Of a stretch of 40,965 bases of DNA, positions 1 through 9,580 are shown one piece after another. Numbering within the stretch: position 1 is the stretch's first letter; each line of letters opens with the position of its first letter. Position numbers and translations under genes: made by a program. This DNA comes from Thermodesulfovibrionia bacterium (GTDB taxonomy: Bacteria; Nitrospirota; Thermodesulfovibrionia; UBA6902). The notes under the pieces are model-generated. The model was not told the origin of the DNA. It was given only the letters and a program-made list of their open reading frames with translations, and made no database searches. The DNA is taken from assembly GCA_945787795.1 (NCBI GenBank), contig CALZJD010000005.1, positions 1 through 40,965 on the forward strand, written 5' to 3'.

Positions 1-84
1 GATATGGGGAAGGTTGTTTATGAACAAAAAGGATTCAATGACTAAAGTTAATTACCGTGTTTTATTTCATTGCTATATTTATAG

Positions 85-1830
85 TTACAATGTGTCATGA
101 GCCTTGTTACTGTCTTTGTCTTCCGGCTTAATCCCAATGTTAGTAAAAACATGATGCTCCTTATCTTTCAATGCTCTCACGCGAATAATCAGGAATGTCA
201 CCACACCAAACAGGCACAAAGTGAAGAGGCAATACACAATGCTCGCAAAACTTCCGAAAAGGACATTTGATAAGGTGTGGAGGTTGTCTGAATAGCTTTT
301 CTGTTTTATCCTGGCGAGAGCAGTAACAGCGTATATACGATCCAATGGATTCCACCGATTGGCCATTTTGACAAGGTCGTCCACTGCCGTATCATTTTTT
401 AATTTTCCAAGGGTTGTAGCTGCTGCCCACCTGACGCTCATATCCGGATTAACAAGAGCTTGGATGAGTGGAACTATTGCTCGCTGATCCCTGCTGTTCG
501 CAAGCTTTTTCTGGGCTTCCCGGGAACCCTGAAGGCTCTCGTGGACCAATTTTCCTAATGGTTCTTCGATTTTATCCAGGATAATAGCCACCTCATTACG
601 GACAGTCTCATGTTTATCTCCTAAAGCCCTGATGAGATGCTCGATAACACGAGGGTTTTCTTTATACGCTGACCTCAGAGCCCAGGCTGCACCTATGCGT
701 ACGTTCGGCATATTGTCGTCGAGAGTTTTAATAAGTGGCTCAACAGCCCGCTTGTTCTTCATTCTCCCAAGAGCCAGAGCTGCTTCCTTGCGAATACTTG
801 GATCATAATCATCAAGGGCTCCAACAAAGAGATCAAAGGCTCGATGGTCTTTTATTTTCCTCAGTCCTCTTAATGCCCTAGACCGTGCACCGCCACTGCT
901 ATTGTGAAATTTCTCAATGAAAAAATCAAAAAGGCTGTTTCCTCCTATCTCTACAAGAGCATCAGTTGATGCTTTACGAAGTTCCCAGCCAGCAGAGTCA
1001 AATGCATTCTTAAGAGGCTCAATAGCTCCAGGGTCTTTTAATTTTCCCAAAGCTCTTGCCGCAACCACACGCCTGGACAAGTCCCAATGTTGCAGGAACC
1101 TGATATGAGGAGATAATGCCCGGGGATCCTGCAGTTTTGCAAGCGCTTCTGTAGCTTCAAGGGAGCCTTCAAGGCTATCGTAAATAAGCTGCCCCAGTGG
1201 TTGGTTTAATTTCGTTAATGTAGTGGCAGCCAACGTCCGTACTTGATCGCTCATATGACCAGTTAAATTAATGAGTGGATCTACAGCTCGCGGATCAGCC
1301 AACTTATCCAGGGCTATTATTGCTTCCAGCATAACAGCTACATTTGGATGCTCAAGGGATTGGATGAGAGGATCAACGGCTTTTGGATCACCAATCATCC
1401 CGAGCAGTTTGGCTGCTGCCTGACGCCTTTCAGAATTCCCATAGCCAAGGATTTTAAAAAGCGTAGTGACTGCACGCGGGTCATTTCTCTCAGCAAGTTT
1501 TTCTGCGGCTTCCAGGGAGCCATTCAGGCTATCATGCATCAGTCTTCCCAGTGGTTCACCCAGTCTCTCTAATGCATTGGCTGCTAATTCACTGGCTTTT
1601 GCATCCGGTTCTCCCAAAACTTCTATAAGTCTCCCGGAATCCCCGCTTTCTTCCCACAATCGAATGTCTTCTAATTCAGTACCAAGGACATCTTTTCCAG
1701 GGCAGAATAGCAGGAGCATCATAGTCAGGAAAACGGTACCTGCCGAAAATGACAGATGATGAAGGCAACTCCCGGACATTGTCCGGACTGTATTGATAAC
1801 CAATGTTAGAAAAGCCCCTACGATGACCAT
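85..1830 (-). CDS. HEAT-repeat (PBS-lyase-like) protein with a C-terminal transmembrane segment
   Basis: 581-aa ORF; repeated DPRAVxPLIxxL...VRxxAAxxLGKL units typical of HEAT/PBS-lyase repeats; hydrophobic segment near the C-terminus (FASIVYCLFTLCLFGVVTFLII). Confidence 0.85.
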   Translation of the reverse strand: MVIVGAFLTLVINTVRTMSGSCLHHLSFSAGTVFLTMMLLLFCPGKDVLGTELEDIRLWEESGDSGRLIEVLGEPDAKASELAANALERLGEPLGRLMHDSLNGSLEAAEKLAERNDPRAVTTLFKILGYGNSERRQAAAKLLGMIGDPKAVDPLIQSLEHPNVAVMLEAIIALDKLADPRAVDPLINLTGHMSDQVRTLAATTLTKLNQPLGQLIYDSLEGSLEATEALAKLQDPRALSPHIRFLQHWDLSRRVVAARALGKLKDPGAIEPLKNAFDSAGWELRKASTDALVEIGGNSLFDFFIEKFHNSSGGARSRALRGLRKIKDHRAFDLFVGALDDYDPSIRKEAALALGRMKNKRAVEPLIKTLDDNMPNVRIGAAWALRSAYKENPRVIEHLIRALGDKHETVRNEVAIILDKIEEPLGKLVHESLQGSREAQKKLANSRDQRAIVPLIQALVNPDMSVRWAAATTLGKLKNDTAVDDLVKMANRWNPLDRIYAVTALARIKQKSYSDNLHTLSNVLFGSFASIVYCLFTLCLFGVVTFLIIRVRALKDKEHHVFTNIGIKPEDKDSNKAHDTL

Positions 1831-2162
1831 GATATTATTTTATTGCATAACCGGGACAGGATCCCTTGCTGCGATCATAGAAAGTAATACTGATCATGTT
1901 TCTTTATCAATTTTTTTATTGCCATGGGAAATAAAGTGTCAATGATGGCTGTTTACAACATCTTCAAAAACTCTCAAATGTTCGGGCGCATATTTTATCC
2001 CGCTGAATAACTTCACTTTATTAAGTCCTTTTTTTACTGATAAGAAATTCCTTTTTAAGCTTGATATAATTTTAAATGAAAAAACGGAGTTGTCAATGCC
2101 TTTTTTCGGATCATTCCCCGAGATATATTTGAACATTCCGTTCATCTGGTGGCTTGTAATTA

Positions 2163-2571
2163 TTAAAGCTTCCAAAGTTCATGGATCAAGTAATCATTAT
2201 CTATTTTATTTCGAACTGCAATTCGTATATATTCTGAATTTCCTAATCCCTTTGTATCAGTTAAATCCTTGATGAAAATCCAGTTATCATTAAGCAATAT
2301 TGTTGTTAATTCAGATGCGGTATACATGCCGGTAACTTCATATAAGAAATGATTTGATTTTATTATTCTTAACCAGCTAATGTTGCATAATGCAGAATAA
2401 AATCTTTCCCTCTCGACACATCAATTTACACGCCTTTTCATATTCACATTTATATTTGTCATCCATTGGAGAAAGTACTCTGCAATTGAGCTCAGTCATA
2501 CACTTGGTATTTTCGCTGGTCAGCTTTCCAAGCCTCTTACCCATTCCTGCCGCTAGAATAATTGCCTGCAT
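2163..2571 (-). pseudogene. Remnant of a bifunctional sugar-phosphate nucleotidyltransferase / class I aminotransferase
   Basis: N-terminal MQAIILAAGMGKRLGKLTSENTKCMTELN is the NTP_transferase start; it joins directly to KYKCEYEKACKLMCREGK, then after a frameshift YSALCNISWLRIIKSNHFLYEVTGMYTASELTTILLNDNWIFIKDLTDTKGLGNSEYIRIAVRNKIDNDYLIHELWKL*, which resembles a PLP aminotransferase C-terminus. Confidence 0.65.
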
Positions 2572-2719
2572 AGTATTCTCCTAAAATAAAACTCTGCAAT
2601 TCTCCTCTTTATTTTGACGATATTGAAGAGAAATCCAAAAACTGCCTCATCAAAATCTCTAAGACAAAAAATTCCGTCCTCAAGCTGGTTTCGACGAAGG
2701 CCACTATCGTATTTCATCA

Positions 2720-4948
2720 TTAACCGCTACTTTGATGATCATCCGGCAGGCGGGACAGAACTACCTCCGACACCTCGACCGATATATCGCTTCCGCCAAG
2801 ATCGAAGTAGATGTGGGCGTTGTCTTCGTCCCCCGTTGCCGTAAAATCCGCCTGAAAGCTCTGCCATTCCGTGGTCAGCGCGATTTCCTGATACAATCCA
2901 AGTCCGGTCCATGGTTTATGAGCACGAGCGAACCCTACGAACATGCTTCGCGGGCTGTCGGCCCGTGCCCGTAATTGAACGCGGTAACTCTGGTTTGAGC
3001 GGACTTCCAGTCGGGGATGTTTCAGTTGAATGTCCCAACTGTTCTTGGTTTTGGCCTTCTCGATGGCGATCCGCAACGCCTTCGGGTCATCGGACGGAAA
3101 GACCAGTTTCGCGATGTTTCCTCCCGTGACTCCAAGCAACCATTTTAACTCCCGGGGGTCCAGACTGAGCAGGATCACCCCGGACACCTCGACCGATATA
3201 TCGCTCCCGCCAAGATCGAAGTAGATGTGGGCGTTGTCTTCGTCCCCCGTTGCCGTAAAATCCGCCTGAAAGCTCTGCCATTCCGGGGTCAGCGCGATTT
3301 TCTGGTACAATCCAAGCCCGGTCCATGGTTCATGAGCGCGAGCGAACCCCACGTAAATGCTTCGTGGGCTGTCGGCTCGCCCCCGTATTTGAACGCGGTA
3401 ACCCTGGTTTGAGCGGACTTCAAGTCGGGGATATTTCAGTTGGATGTCCCAACTGTTCTTTGTTGTAGCCTTCTTGATGGTGACCCGCAACGCCTCCGGG
3501 TCATCGGACGGAAAGAGCAGTTTCGCGAAGTTTCCTCCCGCGACTCCAAGCGACCATTTTAATTCCCGGGGGTCCAGATGGGCCAACCATTCCTCCAGCT
3601 GCTTATTTCTTGGTATTTGCGGAAAGTCAGCATCAATGATTGCCATGTCGGGAGGCAACAGCCGATCCACCCTTCTTCGCTCAAATTTTTCCCAGAGATG
3701 AATATTTTTCTTCCATCTCTTCAATGGCGAGACCTCGGCAGCGTGTACGAGTTGCTCCTTCGCCGCTTCATGATGGCCCATCGCGAAAAGCGTCTTTCCC
3801 AATGACCATCGATAGAGGGCTTCCATCTCTGGATCAGAGGTCCCGCTTAGTCGCTTGCCCTCCAGCTTCACCGCCTGAAGATAGGCCTGTTTGGCTTCCG
3901 TGGTCCGGTTCAGCACATGAAGGATTTTCCCGGTATTTCGATAAACCTCTGGATTATCCGGTTCCTCCCACTCCAGTTGTTTCTGCTCTTGAAGGGCTTT
4001 TTCATGGATTTCCCTTCCCTCTTGATCACGTCCCAACTTTAGGAGCAGAAGCCCATGATAATAAAAGGACTCCCGGTCCAGATACTCCGGATGCCGCGCC
4101 ATATAGTCAAAAAGCATACCGGCTTGCCGATACATACCATGCCTTGGGAACGCGGTGCTGCCAGAATAATTGAAGTTCCATCTAAGTTCTGAAGTATTAA
4201 AAGAAAACTGCACCAGGGGAGCGGTCAATAGCCAAACCATCCCTATCATTCCGATGGTTGCCATGACAGTGGTTCTACCGCAGGCTCGGTTGCCCATCCT
4301 GATCTTCATTACCAAATCCAAGGTCATGACAGAAACAGCAATACTGAGGAATAGTTCAGCCAACTCATGATCCCACTCAAATATAAAAAAATACTTAGCA
4401 TAGTCCAATAAGTAGACGGGAAGAAAGAAAAAAGGCCAATGCCGTACAGCGACGAGGGGAATGCCGAGTCGGTTACAATAATATCTCAATTTGACTGACA
4501 GCCTCGCCATAACCGGCAATATGAAGCCTCCCAGGAGGAGGAGATTCCCAACATACGGAAAGTATTGCTTTCCTTCAACGATGTTATGAAGATTTAATTC
4601 ACTTTGAGTATTCACGGTTTGAAAGAAAGTGGGCGATGCAATTTGAAATATTCTTTGTCCCCAACTGATTTCTTCCATCGCCATGAGGAATGCGATGAAG
4701 GCAAAAATGAAGTGCCCCGGCTTTCGGAAGTCTGAATATTTTACAAGAGCCCATGCCAACATGAAAAAGGTGAAAAGCCAAAAAATAAACGTCCCGTACT
4801 CCGACCACATGTCCTCTGTCGTAAAACAATAAACGAAAGCAACAGGTTGATAAAAGTAGAGATAGTAAATGAAGGCTAAAAACAGCCCGGCCAGAATACT
4901 ATTTCCAGCCAACTCAAAAAAATATTTCGATTTGGTTTCTGTCTCCAT
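2720..4948 (-). CDS. Integral membrane protein with TPR region and two tandem C-terminal carbohydrate-binding-like domains
   Basis: 742-aa ORF; several hydrophobic helices with MEEISWGQRIF...LNLHNIVEG; TPR-like middle; two ~138-aa near-identical repeats beginning LDPRELKW. Confidence 0.75.
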   Translation of the reverse strand: METETKSKYFFELAGNSILAGLFLAFIYYLYFYQPVAFVYCFTTEDMWSEYGTFIFWLFTFFMLAWALVKYSDFRKPGHFIFAFIAFLMAMEEISWGQRIFQIASPTFFQTVNTQSELNLHNIVEGKQYFPYVGNLLLLGGFILPVMARLSVKLRYYCNRLGIPLVAVRHWPFFFLPVYLLDYAKYFFIFEWDHELAELFLSIAVSVMTLDLVMKIRMGNRACGRTTVMATIGMIGMVWLLTAPLVQFSFNTSELRWNFNYSGSTAFPRHGMYRQAGMLFDYMARHPEYLDRESFYYHGLLLLKLGRDQEGREIHEKALQEQKQLEWEEPDNPEVYRNTGKILHVLNRTTEAKQAYLQAVKLEGKRLSGTSDPEMEALYRWSLGKTLFAMGHHEAAKEQLVHAAEVSPLKRWKKNIHLWEKFERRRVDRLLPPDMAIIDADFPQIPRNKQLEEWLAHLDPRELKWSLGVAGGNFAKLLFPSDDPEALRVTIKKATTKNSWDIQLKYPRLEVRSNQGYRVQIRGRADSPRSIYVGFARAHEPWTGLGLYQKIALTPEWQSFQADFTATGDEDNAHIYFDLGGSDISVEVSGVILLSLDPRELKWLLGVTGGNIAKLVFPSDDPKALRIAIEKAKTKNSWDIQLKHPRLEVRSNQSYRVQLRARADSPRSMFVGFARAHKPWTGLGLYQEIALTTEWQSFQADFTATGDEDNAHIYFDLGGSDISVEVSEVVLSRLPDDHQSSG
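2750..3577 (-). repeat. 414-bp in-frame tandem duplication (two units) inside the membrane/TPR protein gene
   Basis: Identical landmarks offset by exactly 414 nt (gacacctcgaccgatatatcgct at 2769 and 3183; LDPRELKW codons end at 3163 and 3577). Confidence 0.9.
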
Positions 4949-4992
4949 ATCTTGCGTCTCATATATTCTGGGAGGTTAAACTTTGTATTTCT

Positions 4993-5158
4993 CTATCGCG
5001 ACCGGCTCTTGACAAAAGTCCGTAACCGCTCGTGAAAAGACCCCCTCATGTCAAAGCGCCGGCGCACAATGTCTATGTGCTCCCGATTGGCGCCGATCAT
5101 TTCCGCGGTTGACCCTGCATCGGTGGCGACTACCGGCAGGCCATCTTTGGTACCCGAT
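4993..5158 (-). pseudogene. C-terminal remnant of a GT4-type glycosyltransferase
   Basis: Minus-strand translation next to the end of the 804-aa GT: LETESGTKDGLPVVATDAGSTAEMIGANREHIDIVRRRFDMRGSFHERLRTFVKSRSR*; GLPVVATDAGSTAEMI is a GT4 C-terminal motif. Confidence 0.55.
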
Positions 5159-7573
5159 TCAGTCTCGAGGAACGGGGCGTAGGTTCCTTACGAGCCTAAG
5201 GAGTACACCAAGACGGACCCATACCGTTTTCCGCACGTTCGCTATGAGTGACTCCCGTTCCTCGGCTAGCCGCTGCCACTTATCCCGCTCCTGTTCCAGC
5301 TCGGCTGCGCGTGTCTGCTGTTCCGCAACAACCCGCTGCCACTTATCCCGCTCCTGTTCCAGCTTGGCTGCGCGTGTCTGCTGTTCCGCAACAACCCGCT
5401 GCCGCTCCTCCAGCAGTACTTCGATGGCCTGAACTTGCTTTTGTATGGACTCTTCACGCCCTCTTAACAGCATTTCCGGCACTTGCGAAAACCAGGAGAA
5501 TTCTACGGCCTTCGCGGCAGACACCCGCCTCACTTCGAGTCCCACATCAGGGCGTGGCTCATCAGCATGACATGACTTTGCTTTTTTCAGAAGCAGGACC
5601 ATTGTCTCACCCAAGTGTTCCAACGAATAGTGATTGCATGCCCACGTCCGACCGGCTTTCCCCATCTCCTTACAGGATTGGGGATTTTTTAGTAACTCCG
5701 TCAAAGCCTCGGCGTACCTCTCCATTTCTGTGTATTCATCGCTGCAAGGTATCAGCACGCCACATTTCAATCCCTTAAGATTACATCGATTGCCGATGTC
5801 CAGAGAGACGATGGGCAGGCCACAAGCCATCGCCTGATGAACAAAAACATCTTTTCTCTGGTTTTGTGACGGTTGAAAGAAAATGTCTGCTGCTGACATC
5901 AGTTCCCTGAGACGCTCAGTAGAGACCACCCCGAGTATACGTATTTGATCAGACAACCGGTGCTTTTCTACGAAAGAATACAACCAATCCAAATCAGGGC
6001 CATCTCCAGCCACTAGCGCAACAAAGTGTGTGCCCGATTCGCGCAGCCGTAATATAGTTCTGGCAAATATGAAGGGCTGGTTCTCGGCGTACACGCGGCC
6101 TGCATACAAAATCAGTGGTGTGGTATCATCAAGCCCCAAGTCTGAACGCACTAAGCGGCGCCGGTGTTGGTCTGGACTCCATTTCTCAATGTTGATGAGG
6201 GTGTCACACACCCCAATGCGATGGGGGGCTACACCATGCTTAACCATCGATGTTTTGAGGCCTTCAGACGCTACGACGTTAAAATCGAGCAATTCCGAGT
6301 ATAGGACCCCATCGGGGGGCAAGGCTTCAGTCTTCCTCGGCTCTTCACTGTGGGAAAGCCCCACGTACGTAACATGTGGGAAATGGCTACGAAGGTACGG
6401 CAACAAGAGGTAGCCTAATTCACATTCTGCAACTATGACTGTCTCGACCTGCCTGGAATGCATGAGATAGCGCAGGAATCTCGGGTAGTCCACGACACGC
6501 AGGAAGTGAGGCAAGACAAATATGTCTGGAGTACAGTGAGAAAATTGTGAAAGGGATGAAAGGTCTTCATTGTACGTCGTCGCAACGGTCACTTCCCAAC
6601 CTTTGTCACGCAACTTCTTCACTAACTCCAGTTTGAACACATCCGCTCCTTTGGATGTCAACCTGCGCATAAGCATCAAAAGGCGGGGGTGTTGTTCTAA
6701 TTTGAGAAGGCGATTCTCACACGGTAGGCGATCCGGTATTTTATCATTAGGTACGCTCCGACCATGCTCAATTTCTGGAAAGCCATGTTGCCATAGGCGA
6801 GGATATCGTGCCCGAGCACGAGAATGAAAGTCTCTCAACCCCTCTTCATTCCAGTTCGGCCACCGATCACGGTGGTCCGGCCGACGTCTGTACCAGTTTA
6901 AGTGTTCAGGCACGTTGCCCCCCCAATAACCTTGACTCGCACAACGTAGCCAGAACTCCCAGTCCTCGAGCCCATTTCGCATCGATTCGTCGTAGCCACC
7001 TACCGCCTCATGTACTGCTTTACGGAACATACACGTCTGGTCAACTTGGTTTTCCTCCAAGAAAGACCTGCCAAAATGAAAACCCCTTTGCCATAAATAT
7101 TCCTCCGCTCCAAAGGCCACTGAATAACCTTTAACAAATCCGAATTCTGGATAAGACTCCAAGAACCAGCACCATTTCTCAAGGGCTGTTGGCTCTAACA
7201 AATCATCACTATCCAGCTGAACGACATAATGACTTCTAGCAGTGCGGAAGCCAGTATTGCGCCCCGCGCTAGGGCCCATGTTAGTAGTGTGGTCAATAAC
7301 GCGAATCCGAGGATCCAAGCTCCGGTACTTCCCCAGAATTGAAATTGACTCTCGACATGTCGTGCCATCATTTATTATCAGCCATTCCCATTGCTGAAAA
7401 GTTTGCTGAAACATTGAGCGGGCCGTCTCTTCAAAGATGGGGCCCGTGTTATAAAAGGGGGTAATCACAGTTACGTATGGCGAAGCGGTAACATCGGCCA
7501 ACGCATAACCAAAACACGGGCGATCAATAGAAATAGGAGTATTAGTGAAATCCGGATTGCCAGGATCAATCAT
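5159..7573 (-). CDS. Two-domain glycosyltransferase (N-terminal GT2, C-terminal GT4) with C-terminal coiled coil
   Basis: 804 aa; GT2 start PYVTVITPFYNTGPIFEETARSMFQQTFQQWEWLIINDGTT; GT4 portion LILYAGRVYAENQPFIFARTI...QAMACGLPIVSLDIG; coiled-coil tail. Confidence 0.88.
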   Translation of the reverse strand: MIDPGNPDFTNTPISIDRPCFGYALADVTASPYVTVITPFYNTGPIFEETARSMFQQTFQQWEWLIINDGTTCRESISILGKYRSLDPRIRVIDHTTNMGPSAGRNTGFRTARSHYVVQLDSDDLLEPTALEKWCWFLESYPEFGFVKGYSVAFGAEEYLWQRGFHFGRSFLEENQVDQTCMFRKAVHEAVGGYDESMRNGLEDWEFWLRCASQGYWGGNVPEHLNWYRRRPDHRDRWPNWNEEGLRDFHSRARARYPRLWQHGFPEIEHGRSVPNDKIPDRLPCENRLLKLEQHPRLLMLMRRLTSKGADVFKLELVKKLRDKGWEVTVATTYNEDLSSLSQFSHCTPDIFVLPHFLRVVDYPRFLRYLMHSRQVETVIVAECELGYLLLPYLRSHFPHVTYVGLSHSEEPRKTEALPPDGVLYSELLDFNVVASEGLKTSMVKHGVAPHRIGVCDTLINIEKWSPDQHRRRLVRSDLGLDDTTPLILYAGRVYAENQPFIFARTILRLRESGTHFVALVAGDGPDLDWLYSFVEKHRLSDQIRILGVVSTERLRELMSAADIFFQPSQNQRKDVFVHQAMACGLPIVSLDIGNRCNLKGLKCGVLIPCSDEYTEMERYAEALTELLKNPQSCKEMGKAGRTWACNHYSLEHLGETMVLLLKKAKSCHADEPRPDVGLEVRRVSAAKAVEFSWFSQVPEMLLRGREESIQKQVQAIEVLLEERQRVVAEQQTRAAKLEQERDKWQRVVAEQQTRAAELEQERDKWQRLAEERESLIANVRKTVWVRLGVLLRLVRNLRPVPRD
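5271..5396 (-). repeat. 63-bp (21-aa) tandem repeat encoding coiled coil QRVVAEQQTRAA(K/E)LEQERDKW
   Basis: cgctgccacttatcccgctcctgttccagc... repeats at 5271 and 5334. Confidence 0.85.
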
Positions 7574-7601
7574 TTTCTTGGGTTTATCCTCAAGGCTGAA
7601 C

Positions 7602-9032
7602 CTATCTCATAAGTGCGCGGTCGTACAGCTCACAAATCTTGGAGACATGATCGTCCTGTTTTTCAATTTTGGTCATCCTCGCACCCTCAGTTATCTTCTC
7701 CAATATTTGGGGGTTCTTAAGTATGAAAGCAACCTTGTCCAAAAGATCCCCCTTTTTGTAAGGATCGAACAAAAAGCCGTTAATGCCATTCTTTATTACC
7801 TCTGGGACCCCGCCCAGATTTGATGCAATAACAGGCACGCCATGCAACAGGGTCTCTCTTATTACCAAAGGATAGTTTTCTTCCCAGAGCGATGGGAAAA
7901 CCATCACGTGATTGTTCGCCATGATTCCCGGTAGATCTTTGTCACTTCTATAGCCTCCATGAAACCTGACTACTTCCTTGGGATATATCCGCGCCTGCTC
8001 CTCGACCTTAGAAGAATAATACGGATCCTTCATACTGCCGTATATATTTATCTCAATCATATTCATGTCCGGGACCCCGCATAATTCGCTAAGGATGACG
8101 CCAACACCTTTGTTCTGCAATATATTCCCCAAGTATGCGATTTTCAACTTCCCATTGAAGGGTAGTTTATCCACTTTACGAGCTTCGTGGAATCCCAGAG
8201 GCAACACCAAAATCTCTCTATAACCCTCCCTTTCGAATCTGCTTTTTAGATGATTAGACGGGCTCAATACAAACCTAGGAAACTGAAATTGCTTTTTAAA
8301 AAACTCGAATCTGAACAAGTTTTCCCTGACAGCAGTACTGTCAGGACTCGAATCAACTTCCGCGTTACGTCTACGGGTCTTGAGTAGCTCCTCCATTTTT
8401 GATACTACCCGCAAGGGAAAGATGCCTGCCACAGCCGTAACAACCTTCGCGATTGCTTGCGCATTTATGATCTTACTCAAAAGAGGGAAACCTGGGATTG
8501 TGGACAACGCGGCCACAGACGTACCATTGCATGAAGCACAGTACATTCCGTGAGATGGCCCCGGGCAGATTCCGTGATCTGGCCTAACAAGGTTACTTCG
8601 AAAGCATATAGGCCAGTAATCATGTAATGTAAAAATGCTGGGCACTTTCAATTGATGAGCAACTTCTGGTAAATTACCCGACAAGTAAGCTAAATGCTGA
8701 AAGTGCACCAGGCCCGGTCTTTCCTCTTCGATGAGTTTTATAAACAACGACCGCACCTTCGGATCGATAAAAAGCTCAGTAAACGAACTGCATAAATATG
8801 GGGAATTCGCTATTTTAATTACTTTTATTCCATCAAAGAAGACATGCACCACCTCGTATCTTTCAAGAGACTTGTCGTCTATAGTTGTCAGCACCGTTAC
8901 ATCAAATCCTTTCAGAAGCAGCGCCTTTGACAAATGGTAAGTGTAAAACTCGCTCCCACCAGTGCTTTCCGGCAGGAAGCAAAGATTCACCATCATGATC
9001 TTGAGTTTTTTGATTTGTGTAGCTTCTCTCAT
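7602..9032 (-). CDS. GT4 family glycosyltransferase
   Basis: 476 aa; FLPESTGGSEFYTYHLSKAL N-terminus and MVFPSLWEENYPLVIRETLLHGVPVIASNLGGVPEVI motif. Confidence 0.9.
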   Translation of the reverse strand: MREATQIKKLKIMMVNLCFLPESTGGSEFYTYHLSKALLLKGFDVTVLTTIDDKSLERYEVVHVFFDGIKVIKIANSPYLCSSFTELFIDPKVRSLFIKLIEEERPGLVHFQHLAYLSGNLPEVAHQLKVPSIFTLHDYWPICFRSNLVRPDHGICPGPSHGMYCASCNGTSVAALSTIPGFPLLSKIINAQAIAKVVTAVAGIFPLRVVSKMEELLKTRRRNAEVDSSPDSTAVRENLFRFEFFKKQFQFPRFVLSPSNHLKSRFEREGYREILVLPLGFHEARKVDKLPFNGKLKIAYLGNILQNKGVGVILSELCGVPDMNMIEINIYGSMKDPYYSSKVEEQARIYPKEVVRFHGGYRSDKDLPGIMANNHVMVFPSLWEENYPLVIRETLLHGVPVIASNLGGVPEVIKNGINGFLFDPYKKGDLLDKVAFILKNPQILEKITEGARMTKIEKQDDHVSKICELYDRALMR

Positions 9033-9250
9033 CGATGATCCTGGGTGAAATTTACATTCGTGGAACCGATGGTTTCTTCGTCGCGGTTGACCTTGGGTTT
9101 ACCGCAAGCCTTCTGAAACATCATTGGAGATAACCCTCCTTCTCGCATCTGGAAGCCACTTAGCAGTTGCTCTGCCCATCTCGGTGGACTCGGGATGAAC
9201 CCAAACCAGACTCCGCTATTCACGCACTTAAGGTATTTCTCAGTTGACAA

Positions 9251-9572
9251 GCGAGCGACATGGATGTCGGTAAAAAACGCTTTTATCGTCCGTCGGGCCG
9301 CCCTACCATCCGCTCACGAAGGTCATCGTCATCGATCAACTCCTCAATGCGGTTTTGGAGCGATCTTCAGTTTCATCTTATTCTAATTTCGCGGGAGAAT
9401 ATCCTCCCCGACTATCACAGTACCCAGATCTATTCACTTCCTCGCCACCGAATTCCGAGTTCCCTGACCAGCTACTCCGCTCGGTGGTGTGCGTGCAAAT
9501 AACAACCGAGATGAGGGATGCCGTTTTTGAATCTTTGACCGTCTGTTCCTGGAGTTTTCCGGGGACGCTCAT
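9251..9572 (-). pseudogene. Glycosyltransferase gene debris (GT2 N-terminal and GT4 C-terminal scraps)
   Basis: Minus-strand SLISVVICTHTTER (GT2 start) in 9378..9572, followed in another frame by LQNRIEELIDDDDLRERMVG (GT4-like C-terminal helix), with multiple stops. Confidence 0.5.
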
Positions 9573-9580
9573 ATACTATT

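Noticed and set aside
1939-2175. 78-aa minus-strand ORF
   Set aside because: No recognizable family and weak coding signal next to the decayed aminotransferase; not supportable as a gene.
3640-4173. 177-aa plus-strand ORF
   Set aside because: Antisense to the membrane/TPR protein, GC-rich shadow ORF without domain signal.
5248-5778. 176-aa plus-strand ORF (and 5109..5432)
   Set aside because: Antisense to the well-supported 804-aa glycosyltransferase; low-complexity composition mirrors the coiled-coil repeats.
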